8,184 bases of DNA from CAZART01 sp964487555 (GTDB taxonomy: Bacteria > Bacteroidota > Rhodothermia > Rhodothermales > VXPQ01): assembly GCA_964487555.1 (NCBI GenBank), contig CAZART010000179.1:1-8184 (forward strand). The letters run 5' to 3'. The position numbers and the translations under genes are program-made. Positions 1-6,679 of this stretch are shown here, in pieces. The notes beneath the pieces were generated by a model. It was not told where the DNA came from, searched no databases, and saw only the letters and a list, made by a program, of their open reading frames with translations. Positions within the stretch are counted from its first letter, which is position 1. Every line of letters starts with the position of its first letter.

Positions 1-66
1 TGATGCACATTCTCCGGAGACTCGGCCGGGCCGTGATGCACATCCTCCGTAGAGTCGGCCGGTAAA
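1..66. repeat. 33-bp imperfect tandem repeat, two copies visible
   Basis: Bases 1-33 and 34-66 are imperfect copies; both begin with tgatgcacat and share ctccg and cggccgg blocks. The unit length is 11 codons, so the repeat stays in frame in the minus-strand His-rich protein and encodes its (A)(D/E)S..E.VHH(GP) units. The array reaches the window edge, so more copies may lie outside. Confidence 0.7.
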
Positions 67-152
67 TCGTGACCATGTCCTTCATGTTGCGCCGACGCCG
101 GCGACGACACGAAGAGGCCCGCGATGATTAGCGCTGTGAAAACGGATTTCAT
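1..152 (-). CDS. Partial secreted His-rich protein (N-terminus only)
   Basis: The minus strand reads open from an ATG at 152-150 to the left window edge (50 codons plus two bases), so only the N-terminus is present. It begins MKSVFTALIIAGLFVSSPAS, a classic Sec signal peptide: Lys near the start, a hydrophobic core, and a small-residue cleavage site around SASAQ/H at residues 20-23. The mature part starts HEGHGHD and continues with acidic, His-rich sequence containing two 11-residue units (ADSTEDVHHGP, then AESPENVHH). The signal peptide predicts export to the periplasm or outer membrane. The His clusters suggest metal binding, as in exported ends of metal-efflux or copper proteins, but this is inference and the family is unknown. 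An in-frame ATG at 173-171 would add seven residues; 152 is preferred because the signal peptide begins there. No clear Shine-Dalgarno sequence precedes either start. Confidence 0.72.
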   Translation of the reverse strand, partial: MKSVFTALIIAGLFVSSPASAQHEGHGHDLPADSTEDVHHGPAESPENVH

Positions 153-156
153 AGGA

Positions 157-204
157 GTATACAGGCTTGGCATGCTTCGAAAATCATTGTGTATACCGGC
201 ATAC
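157..204. promoter_or_regulatory. GTATAC-containing direct repeats and palindrome upstream of the His-rich gene
   Basis: The ten-base words gtatacaggc (157-166) and gtataccggc (191-200) differ at one base and start 34 bp apart. The second is part of a 14-bp near-perfect palindrome, gtataccggcatac (191-204, 6 of 7 pairs). Both lie just upstream of the ATG at 152-150, where an operator or promoter would be expected. No regulator can be named, and the function is inference. Confidence 0.25.
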
Positions 205-209
205 GCCGC

Positions 210-279
210 GAACAGACGCAGGCTCGACAAGACGGTTACAGGCCCGGAGCGAGGGCGGCGTTGGGCGCTCCGTCTGTTC
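210..279. repeat. 9-bp inverted repeat with 52-bp spacer in the intergenic gap
   Basis: gaacagacg at 210-218 is the exact reverse complement of cgtctgttc at 271-279. The pair lies between the His-rich gene start and the sigma gene end, in sequence with no supported coding frame. It may be a paired binding site or chance. Confidence 0.3.
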
Positions 280-287
280 TTCCATAG

Positions 288-304
288 GGACGCAGGCGTC
301 CTGC
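288..304. other. Two overlapping, mutually exclusive hairpins
   Basis: ggacgc/gcgtcc (288-293 and 296-301) and gcagg/cctgc (292-296 and 300-304) share bases, so an RNA or single strand could fold only one at a time. No T-run follows on either strand, so this is not a standard terminator. Confidence 0.25.
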
Positions 305-334
305 ACGGTTACACTTCAATTTTCGCGGCCAAAC

Positions 335-359
335 AAAAAAGAGCGAACAGCACCAGCTG
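335..359 (-). terminator. Weak candidate terminator downstream of the sigma gene
   Basis: On the minus strand a 4-bp stem with 4-base loop (348-359, cagc/gctg) is followed seven bases later by a run of six T (340-335). It lies downstream of both the amber stop at 470 and the second stop at 398. The stem is short and the spacing long, so this is weak. Confidence 0.2.
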
Positions 360-397
360 CCCGCCCCCATATGGTCATTAGGTATTGCGGATTCGAC

Positions 398-469
398 TCA
401 CACGTCGAATACAGACCGGTGCGTGTGCCGCACCGGTTCGCCGGATCCGCACGTGCAGTCGATGCAGCC
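398..469 (-). other. In-frame extension of the sigma gene past its amber stop
   Basis: Reading on after the TAG gives 23 more codons, beginning GCIDCTCGSGEPV, then TGA at 400-398. With the residues before the stop (CRTCAA) this makes C-x2-C-x2-[stop]-G-x3-C-x-C. In related ECF sigma factors, as I recall them, the tail reads C-x2-C-x2-H-G-x3-C-x-C, so the stop occupies the His position exactly. Coding conservation past the stop suggests a recent nonsense change, readthrough, or a base error. Confidence 0.6.
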
Positions 470-985
470 CTACGCGGCGCAGGTACGGCAGGTTTCCTCG
501 AGACGCTCCCGGAGCTGTCGGCGGGCACGGTGGTGCCGAACCTTGAGATTGTTTCTCGTGATGTCCAGCCGTTCGGCCACTTCCTCCGCTTGTTCGCCCG
601 AGAGGTCCATCGACTCGATGAGTTCGGCGTATTCCGGATTCATGGTCGGGAGCACGCTGCGAAAGCACTCACACAGCGCGGCATGCTCCTGCGGCGACGG
701 CTCCTCCTGATCCGCAATCTCGAAGGCGTACTTTTCCAGACGACGTGCCGCAGCGGCGTGCCGACGGTAGGTGTCCGTAATCGCATTGCGGATGATTTGG
801 TAGAGCCAGGAAACGAACTTATCTTCATCCTGAAGCTCAGGTGCCGCTCGGAGCGCCCTCAGGAGGCTCTCCTGAAGGATGTCCTCCGCAAGCTCGTCAT
901 CACCGACTTTACTGCGAATGAACCCCAGAAGCGCGTCGCGCCGCTCGAGAATCTGCCGCTCCAGCGGTCCAATGGTCCTGTTCAT
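470..985 (-). CDS. ECF-type RNA polymerase sigma-70 family factor, C-terminus cut by amber codon
   Basis: The 171-residue product has the two-domain ECF layout that directs RNA polymerase to specific promoters. Region 2 (about residues 12-77) includes DILQESLLRAL and FVSWLYQIIRNAI followed by TDTYRR, the core-binding and -10 recognition helices. Region 4 (about 108-162) ends in the DNA-binding helix-turn-helix EEVAERLDITRNNLKVRHHR. The ATG at 985 is preceded by agggtgcttc, a modest ribosome site. C166 and C169 form a CxxC pair just before the stop. The partner cysteines lie beyond the TAG, so the expected zinc or redox-type C-terminal motif is split. No anti-sigma gene is adjacent: downstream lies the His-rich secreted gene, upstream a broken deaminase. 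The core sigma domains look intact, so the truncated product might still work. Specific subgroup and regulon are unknown. Confidence 0.85.
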   Translation of the reverse strand: MNRTIGPLERQILERRDALLGFIRSKVGDDELAEDILQESLLRALRAAPELQDEDKFVSWLYQIIRNAITDTYRRHAAAARRLEKYAFEIADQEEPSPQEHAALCECFRSVLPTMNPEYAELIESMDLSGEQAEEVAERLDITRNNLKVRHHRARRQLRERLEETCRTCAA

Positions 986-1018
986 GAAGCACCCTAGTTC
1001 GTTATATCTGACCGTTTC
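986..1018 (-). promoter_or_regulatory. Leader and possible promoter of the sigma gene
   Basis: On the minus strand a ggaaac word (1018-1013) precedes tataac (1006-1001), and aggg lies six bases before the ATG. ggaaac resembles the -35 element of many ECF-dependent promoters, which would permit autoregulation, but no matching ECF -10 was found. tataac as a housekeeping -10 would give a leader of only about eight bases. Both readings are weak. Confidence 0.2.
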
Positions 1019-1019
1019 C

Positions 1020-1398
1020 TTATACAGACGCTGCGCCGCCCCCCAGGCACATCGTACAGGGTTCGCACGACGTGGCCAGCACGTGCGCAGGAAGCTCTTC
1101 GCCGCCGAGCGTATAGGATCCGAGCCGCGCCTCTGCCATCATAAAGGCGACGATCTCGCTGTGAAGCACGGAATTGCGACTCGGCACGACCATACTCATG
1201 CCGACCGAGACCAGGCGCCCAGTCTCACGTTCGAAGTCGGCCGCGCCGAAGGGACCGCCGGTGTTCTGCAACACATTCTGCCGTGCGACGTCGACGGCGA
1301 GGCGCATGCGATCCTCATCGGTCTCGTACGTCCGCCTCCCAATCGACGTGGCGCTCGACCCACGACGGATACTCGATGCGAATACTGGGAAGCGGCAT
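1020..1398 (-). pseudogene. Nucleoside (cytidine/guanine-type) deaminase, frameshifted and C-terminally truncated
   Basis: The family deaminates nucleosides, bases or tRNA using a zinc held by one His and two Cys. The first frame from ATG 1398 reads MPLPSIRIEYPSWVERHVDW then EAD. It would stop soon after, but a one-base shift at about 1329 continues as YETDEDRMRLAVDVARQ, the expected next helix. The catalytic HSE (His codon 1163-1161) and PCTMC (1058-1047) motifs are intact, with GPFGAA before and EARLGSYTL between. Right after CLGG the reading runs out (GAASV, TAA at 1022-1020), whereas relatives continue past this motif for tens of residues. The sigma start codon lies 34 bp further on, so the C-terminal segment is missing. 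In the frame of the main body an open reading continues upstream to 1625, but it does not resemble the family. The gene is probably non-functional unless the shift is an assembly error; even then the missing C-terminus remains. Confidence 0.75.
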
Positions 1399-1442
1399 AG
1401 ATGGTGGGACCTGAATCCGTTCGGAGGTGCGCGTGGTCTCCA

Positions 1443-1450
1443 CAAAGGTA
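1443..1450 (-). promoter_or_regulatory. Candidate Bacteroidota-type -7 box for the deaminase remnant
   Basis: The minus strand reads TACCTTTG, an exact fit to the Bacteroidota -7 consensus TAnnTTTG, about 45 bp upstream of the deaminase ATG at 1398. No good TTG -33 box lies at the usual distance, and the taxonomic assignment is itself uncertain. Confidence 0.2.
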
Positions 1451-1647
1451 AGCAACGTGGATCTATTCGACCGAACGGTAAGATGCCGTCGTGCCATAAG
1501 GCTGCGCGATGCGCGAGTGCCTCCGGCCGGCTCACCGGCTCTGATTCTACCGCCTGGAGGCATCGGCGGCCGGCGACGTTCTCATAGCTGCCCCGTCGCT
1601 GGTCAATGGCGCCAATCCGCCGCATGTTATGGGCGAGAAGAGAAGGA

Positions 1648-1680
1648 CTTGCGCCGAGAGGCCGGCAACCCGTATTCTTG
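1648..1680 (+). promoter_or_regulatory. Candidate Bacteroidota-type promoter for the sensor kinase
   Basis: cttg (1648-1651) and tattcttg (1673-1680) resemble a TTTG -33 and TAnnTTTG -7 pair, each with one mismatch, separated by 21 bases. A transcript would carry a leader of about 160 bases to the ATG at 1846. Weak support. Confidence 0.15.
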
Positions 1681-1845
1681 CATGCGAGCGCGCGTCAGCT
1701 GCATTCCACCAGTCCGGATTCGCTCTCCGATGAGCCTTCCACATGATATCGGCCGCGGCGAACCTCCTGGCGGACAGTTGGGTAGGCTGGCAGCGATCTC
1801 AATGGCCTGAACCGGCTCGTAGGGTCGGGAGCAATTCCCAGGATT

Positions 1846-4800
1846 ATGAACCATCGGCATACATCGAGAAAGCATGCCCCCGCGTTTTTCGCAGCGCTAA
1901 TACTCGTACTGCTGCCGGCAGGCTTCGGCCGGGCAACATGGGCTCAGGAGTTTGAAGACCTGCCGCATCCGACGGGTTCATTGCCGCAATACGGCTTCGA
2001 GCGCATCACGATCGAAGACGGTCTGCCGGAGAACTCCGCGCGAGCCCTGCACCGCGACCGGCTAGGCTATTTGTGGATCGCGACGCAGAACGGACTGGTG
2101 CGCTACGACGGCATCAATATGCGGGTCTACCGCCCGGATGAAACGGCGCCCGTTCAATTTCTCAACTTCGATACGGTCACGGAGGACGCGGCCGGAGATA
2201 TCTGGGCAGGCGCAGTCTTCGACGGCGGGCTGCTCCGGCTCGACCGGCGATCGCAGAAGTTCACGTACTTCCAGTCCGATCCGTCGAATCCGCATACGCT
2301 TAGCGGAAATACCATCTTTCTGGTGCGCGAGATCGCCCCCGGACGACTGCTCCTTTGGAGTTCTCACGTAGTGGATGAGGTCGGTGTGCAGTGCCTCGAC
2401 CGGCTGGATACCTCCACTGGTCAAGTCCGGCGCATTCGCATCGGCGAGAACGGACGGATGAGCACGGCCGGAGGCTGCTTTTCGCCGTTAGCGTCCGGTC
2501 CGGATACGATTCTACGCGACAGCAGAGGACAGGTATGGGTGGCCACCGCCGCGGGGCTGCTGCAATACGATCCCGGCGCGGATTCGCTCGCCCTACACAA
2601 CGCCCCAGCGCTCGTCCGCTACGAGCCATCGACGCTTGCGGCGATTGATTCGGCTCGCTCGCGGGGTCACACGCTGGCGGCCATTCTGCAGCCGGGCCGT
2701 GACGCGGATCGCACGCAGATCTTCACACTGACACGTGAGACACGTGTGCTCGTCTTCGGAATGGGCGAGATGACGCATCAAAAGACGCTGGACGCCGGCT
2801 GGATCGAGGACGAGCGCGGCCGCCGTGTCTGGGCGATGACGCGCTCACAGTCCGCGTGGGCGGGCGGCGAGGTGCGAAACCGAATGGAGGCGGCCGTGCT
2901 CACGCTCGGCCGGGGCCGCTACCGACTTCGTTACCGATCCGATCGGGGCCACAGCCCCCGCGAAGGCTGGGCGGTGCTCGCTCCGGACCGACCGCATCTG
3001 TGGGGCGTGCAGATAGTCGCGCTGCCCCCCGGTGACGACCTCAGTATCGAGTCCGTCCCCACGGATGAGGCAAGCCTTCCCGCGGACCGCGTCACGGCCG
3101 TTTTCGAAGATCGGACCGGAACGCTCTGGATCGGCACGGCCGGTGACGGCCTGTTCTTACGCAATTCCGAGACCGGTCAGTTTAGCCGGTTCGTGCCGGC
3201 GGAGATCGATATCGCGGAATGGAATGACCTCTCCATCCACACATTCATGCAGGACGAGGCGGGACGTCTATGGATTGGCACGAATGGAGCCGGACTGTTC
3301 CGGATAGACGACGTCGACGATGGAGCCGTGAGGAACTTTACGATGTCCGGCGGCGACTCGCGTTACAACACGATCCAGCAGATCGTCGAAGACGTCGACG
3401 AGAAGCTCTGGCTCGGCACGCCCAGTGCCGGACTCATACACTTTAATCCGGAAACTGGTGATGCCCGCAACTATGAACCCCATCCGGACGACCCGCATAG
3501 CCTCGGTAGTCGGCACGTCCGCGCGCTGATGCGAGATGCACAGGGGACCCTGTGGGCAGGCACCTGGCTTGGAGGCCTGAACAAGCTGGACCGCCGGCAC
3601 AGCCAGTTCCGACATCTTCGCCGTATGCCGGGACGCGAGGCTGGTCTCAGCGACAACCGCATTGGGGTGATTGAAGAGGCGCCCAACGGGGTGGTATGGG
3701 TCGGTACGGCGGCGGGGCTCAACCGGTTAGAGACGCCGGCAGCGGAGTCGAAACGCTCGTTTGGAAGGTTCTCCCCGGAAGCGGAGGTATCGCGAATCCT
3801 CCGGGACCAGCCGATCCATGCGCTCGCCTTCGACAGCACGGGCGGTCTATGGGTCGGCACACCCGACGGTCTTCTGTTTCTGGATGCTGCCGGCACAGTG
3901 CGGGCCCACTATCGCCATGATCCCACCGATAGCACCAGCCTCGGTGACAATAGAATCGCGGACCTTTTGCTAGATCGACGCGGCCGTCTCTGGATTGCAA
4001 CCTTTGGCGCCGGGATCAATCGACTCGAGCCCGGCACTGAGACCTTCATACGCTATCCCTACCGGCGCCATGCCCGGCCGGGCGTATCCGATAGCCTGGA
4101 CCATGGTGAGGTGCACGTCCTGTACGAGGACCGTGGGGGCACACTGTGGATAGGGACGGACGACGGAGGCGTTAACCGTTTCGATCCGGAAACCGGTATT
4201 TTCGCCTCGCCGGGAAAGTCCAGATGCGTCACCGACATCTATGAGGACCGGAAGGGGCGCTTGTGGGCCTGTACATGCATCCAGGGGCTGATTCGGCTGG
4301 ACGGAGAGACGGGAGCAGTCGTCCGGCGGTACGGAGAAGAGCAGGGTCTCGCCAGTAACAGCATAGGCGCCATCGTCGAGGACGAGGACGGCTATCTCTG
4401 GCTCGCGACCGGGCGAGGGATCAGCCGCTTCGATCCGGAGATGGAGACTTTTCGAAATTTTACCCGCGGAGACGGTCTTCCTTTCGTCCGTTTTGGACAA
4501 GCGAGCCGCACGAAGAGCGGCGTGATGCTGTTCGGTGGATTGGAGGGTCTCGTGGTTTTCGACCCCGGCGCACTCACACCGGACCCGAATCCCCCGCAGG
4601 TGGCGCTCGAGACGCTCTCGCGACGCGGCGGTGGGCAAGAGAACGATGTCTCCCTGTTCGGCCGCGAACAGGTCGATCTCGCGCATCACGAAAACGACGT
4701 GACGTTCAGGTATACCGGCCTGCACTTCGAGCGTCCGGACGCCATCCGCTATGCCTACCGGCTCGAAGGCTACGACGGAGGGTGGATCGATGCCGGAATG

Positions 4801-5910
4801 CAGCGAACCGCCCGCTATACGAGCCTGCGCCCAGGTCGGTACACCTTCCGTGTAAAGGCGGCCAACGTCGACGGAATCTGGAACGAGGCGGGTGCGGCCG
4901 TAGCGCTGCTGATCTTGCCCCCGTGGTGGCAGACTCCGTGGGCCTACGGCCTGTACGGGTTGCTCGTAATGGCCGGCCTCTTCGCCGTAGATCGGGTGCA
5001 GCGGCGGCGGCTCGTACGAAAGGAACGCGACGCGGCGCGCGAGCGCGAGCTCGAGCAGGCGCGCGAGATCGAGCTCGCCTACCACGAGCTCCGCGAGGCG
5101 AAGGACCGACTCGTGCAGCAGGAAAAAATGGCCTCCCTCGGCGCCCTAACGGCCGGCATCGCGCACGAAATCAAAAACCCGCTCAACTTCATCAACAATT
5201 TCGCCTCCGTTTCTAAGGAGCTGACGGAAGAGCTGGACGCGGAAATCGAAGCGGAGAGCCCGAAGACAGAGTTGCGGCCGTTCGTTGCCGATCTTCGGCT
5301 GAATGTGACGAAGATTGAGGAGCACGGAAAGCGTGCCGATGGCATCGTACGCTCCATGCTGGAGCACAGCCGCGGCTCACGAGGCGAGCGCGCGCCCACA
5401 GACGTCAACGCACTCGTGGAGGAATACGTCAATCTCGCCTACCACGGAATGCGCGCACAGGTGGCGGATTTCGGCGCCGAGATCGCGCGGGATTACGACG
5501 AGCATGCCGCGGAGGTGGAAATGGTCCCCCAGGAGGTGGGCCGTGTGCTGCTGAATCTGATGAGCAATGCCTTCCAGGCCGTGCACGAGAAGGCGCAGGG
5601 TGATACGGGAGACGTCAGCGCCGGATCGCCTCGGTCGCCGGAGTCCGGCTATCTGCCGCGCGTATCGGTATCGACGAGTCGCCTCGACGGACAGGTGAAA
5701 ATCCGCATCCAGGACAACGGCCCCGGCATTCCCGAAGAGATCCGTCAGAAGGTTTTCGAGCCATTCTTTACGACGAAACCGACAGGCCAGGGGACGGGAC
5801 TCGGTTTGTCGCTTTCGTACGACATCGTCACGCAAGGCCACGGCGGCAAGCTGGACGTCGAGAGCGATGGCCGTACGAGCACGGCGTTCGTCATCTCATT
5901 GCCGGATTAA
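1846..5910 (+). CDS. Two-component propeller sensor histidine kinase (Reg_prop, Y_Y_Y, HisKA, HATPase_c)
   Basis: A 1354-residue transmembrane sensor. Residues 1-34 form a signal peptide (hydrophobic AALILVLLPAGF, cleavage near TWAQ). Residues about 50-910 hold 14-15 beta-propeller blades marked by words such as GYLWIAT, GTLWIGT, GRLWIGT and GGLWVGT, enough for two seven-bladed propellers; the last is SGVMLFGGLEGLVVF. A Y_Y_Y domain (YRLEGYDGGW to RVKAANVDG) precedes one membrane helix (about 1032-1048) and a charged coiled coil (1050-1095). HisKA has GIAHEIKNPLNF with phospho-acceptor H1107. HATPase_c has N-box N1237/N1241, G1 DNGPGIP (D1290) and G2 GTGLGLS (G1316 on). The periplasmic propellers probably sense a ligand and drive phosphorylation of an unidentified partner. 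Unlike hybrid relatives it has no receiver or AraC HTH, and no response regulator gene is nearby. A module of about 150 residues (about 256-405) interrupts the propellers. The ribosome site (aggatt before ATG) is weak. Reading is intact throughout. Confidence 0.93.
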   Translation: MNHRHTSRKHAPAFFAALILVLLPAGFGRATWAQEFEDLPHPTGSLPQYGFERITIEDGLPENSARALHRDRLGYLWIATQNGLVRYDGINMRVYRPDETAPVQFLNFDTVTEDAAGDIWAGAVFDGGLLRLDRRSQKFTYFQSDPSNPHTLSGNTIFLVREIAPGRLLLWSSHVVDEVGVQCLDRLDTSTGQVRRIRIGENGRMSTAGGCFSPLASGPDTILRDSRGQVWVATAAGLLQYDPGADSLALHNAPALVRYEPSTLAAIDSARSRGHTLAAILQPGRDADRTQIFTLTRETRVLVFGMGEMTHQKTLDAGWIEDERGRRVWAMTRSQSAWAGGEVRNRMEAAVLTLGRGRYRLRYRSDRGHSPREGWAVLAPDRPHLWGVQIVALPPGDDLSIESVPTDEASLPADRVTAVFEDRTGTLWIGTAGDGLFLRNSETGQFSRFVPAEIDIAEWNDLSIHTFMQDEAGRLWIGTNGAGLFRIDDVDDGAVRNFTMSGGDSRYNTIQQIVEDVDEKLWLGTPSAGLIHFNPETGDARNYEPHPDDPHSLGSRHVRALMRDAQGTLWAGTWLGGLNKLDRRHSQFRHLRRMPGREAGLSDNRIGVIEEAPNGVVWVGTAAGLNRLETPAAESKRSFGRFSPEAEVSRILRDQPIHALAFDSTGGLWVGTPDGLLFLDAAGTVRAHYRHDPTDSTSLGDNRIADLLLDRRGRLWIATFGAGINRLEPGTETFIRYPYRRHARPGVSDSLDHGEVHVLYEDRGGTLWIGTDDGGVNRFDPETGIFASPGKSRCVTDIYEDRKGRLWACTCIQGLIRLDGETGAVVRRYGEEQGLASNSIGAIVEDEDGYLWLATGRGISRFDPEMETFRNFTRGDGLPFVRFGQASRTKSGVMLFGGLEGLVVFDPGALTPDPNPPQVALETLSRRGGGQENDVSLFGREQVDLAHHENDVTFRYTGLHFERPDAIRYAYRLEGYDGGWIDAGMQRTARYTSLRPGRYTFRVKAANVDGIWNEAGAAVALLILPPWWQTPWAYGLYGLLVMAGLFAVDRVQRRRLVRKERDAARERELEQAREIELAYHELREAKDRLVQQEKMASLGALTAGIAHEIKNPLNFINNFASVSKELTEELDAEIEAESPKTELRPFVADLRLNVTKIEEHGKRADGIVRSMLEHSRGSRGERAPTDVNALVEEYVNLAYHGMRAQVADFGAEIARDYDEHAAEVEMVPQEVGRVLLNLMSNAFQAVHEKAQGDTGDVSAGSPRSPESGYLPRVSVSTSRLDGQVKIRIQDNGPGIPEEIRQKVFEPFFTTKPTGQGTGLGLSLSYDIVTQGHGGKLDVESDGRTSTAFVISLPD

Positions 5911-5933
5911 CCCCCCAAACGCCGGAGGGGCTG

Positions 5934-6679
5934 TCAAAGGATCTGCTCCAGACGGCGCTTCGCGTCCTCGACCTCGGCGCCTTTCTGTCTGAGCTCCACG
6001 AAACGCTCGAAATGTTGCGCAGCTCTCTTCTGATCCTCGAGGGCCTCGAAACACAGCCCCGCGAGCGCCTTCATCACCACCTCTGCAAGCTCCGGAGGCA
6101 CGTCCTCTAATGGCTCGGGCTCGACGTTGACAATCGAGTACGTGACGGCGGGTTCGTAGGCACCTTTAAACGGAGGTTGTCCCACCAGCATTTCGTAAAA
6201 CACGACGCCGAACGAGAAGATGTCGGATCGATGGTCGACGTCCTCGCCCCGAATCTGCTCCGGCGACATGTAGGCGGCCGTGCCGACCGTCGAACCATCC
6301 CGCGTCAGGAACGGCTCTCCGCAAAGCTTGGCGAGACCGGAATCGGTCACTTTCGGCGTCCCATCGCTACTCAGCATCACGTTCGCGCTTTTGACGTCGC
6401 GGTGAATGATGCCATGTGCATGGGCGGCGCCGGCGCCCGGGCGATACCCGTTGCGATCCTCAAGGCGTCCTCGACGGGGAGCCCGCCATTTTCGAGAACC
6501 GCCTTCAGATCCAGCCCCTCCACGAGTTCCATCACGATGAAGGTCTGGTCGCCGGTTTCCTCTATGGCATGAACGGTCGCAATGTTTGGATGGCTCAGCC
6601 TGGCCGCCACGCGGACTTCGATCGTGAGCCGTTCCCGTGCCTCGCGATTCGCGGCGGTGACGTGCGGAAGGAACCGGCC
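5934..6679 (-). pseudogene. Ser/Thr protein kinase remnant (Hanks type) joined to a TPR-like tail
   Basis: The kinase reading starts abruptly at GRFLPHVTAANREARERL (helix C region) after an in-frame TGA. The glycine-rich loop and the catalytic lysine of the VAIK motif are absent. It continues ARLSHPNIATVHAIEE and VMELVEGLDLKAVL, then shifts frame within a GC-only run (about 6424-6438) to resume at AHAHGIIHRDVKSANVML. HRD, GTAAYMSPEQIRG and HRSDIFSFGVVFYEML are intact. The DFG motif reads DSG (gattccggt), one transition from Phe. After PPELAEVVMKAL (near 6060) the C-lobe ends and runs in frame into a TPR-like tail (CFEALEDQKRAAQHFERFV) and a TGA at 5936-5934, as if the middle of a longer kinase-TPR protein had been deleted. 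Without the ATP-binding lobe it cannot be an active kinase. It converges with the sensor gene, 23 bp away. Confidence 0.8.

Larger units (their letters stand above)
1399..1845. other. Divergent intergenic region without a supported gene
   Basis: These 447 bases lie between the minus-strand deaminase remnant and the plus-strand sensor kinase. Open frames exist on both strands, but none has a recognisable motif or plausible start context. I see only weak promoter candidates (listed separately). A tRNA-Leu-like stretch on the minus strand near 1660-1730 did not fold. Confidence 0.5.

Noticed and set aside
470..472. Selenocysteine or pyrrolysine recoding at the sigma stop
   Set aside because: The codon is TAG, not TGA, so selenocysteine is excluded. 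Pyrrolysine would need its own machinery, of which nothing is seen here.
167..997. Long plus-strand open frame opposite the sigma gene
   Set aside because: It is the antisense shadow of the ECF sigma gene and continues into non-coding sequence with no domain motifs.
1655..1735. tRNA-Leu-like stretch on the minus strand (ggtggaatgcagctgacgcg)
   Set aside because: The acceptor arm pairs over only about five bases, no TTCAA-type T-loop follows, and no cloverleaf forms.
3970..5085. 371-codon minus-strand open frame inside the sensor gene
   Set aside because: It is a GC-driven shadow. The opposite strand encodes clear propeller blades and a Y_Y_Y domain in a far longer intact frame.
5911..5933. 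Possible bidirectional terminator between the sensor and kinase remnant (cccc...gggg)
   Set aside because: There are only about four pairs across a long loop, with no T-run on either side.
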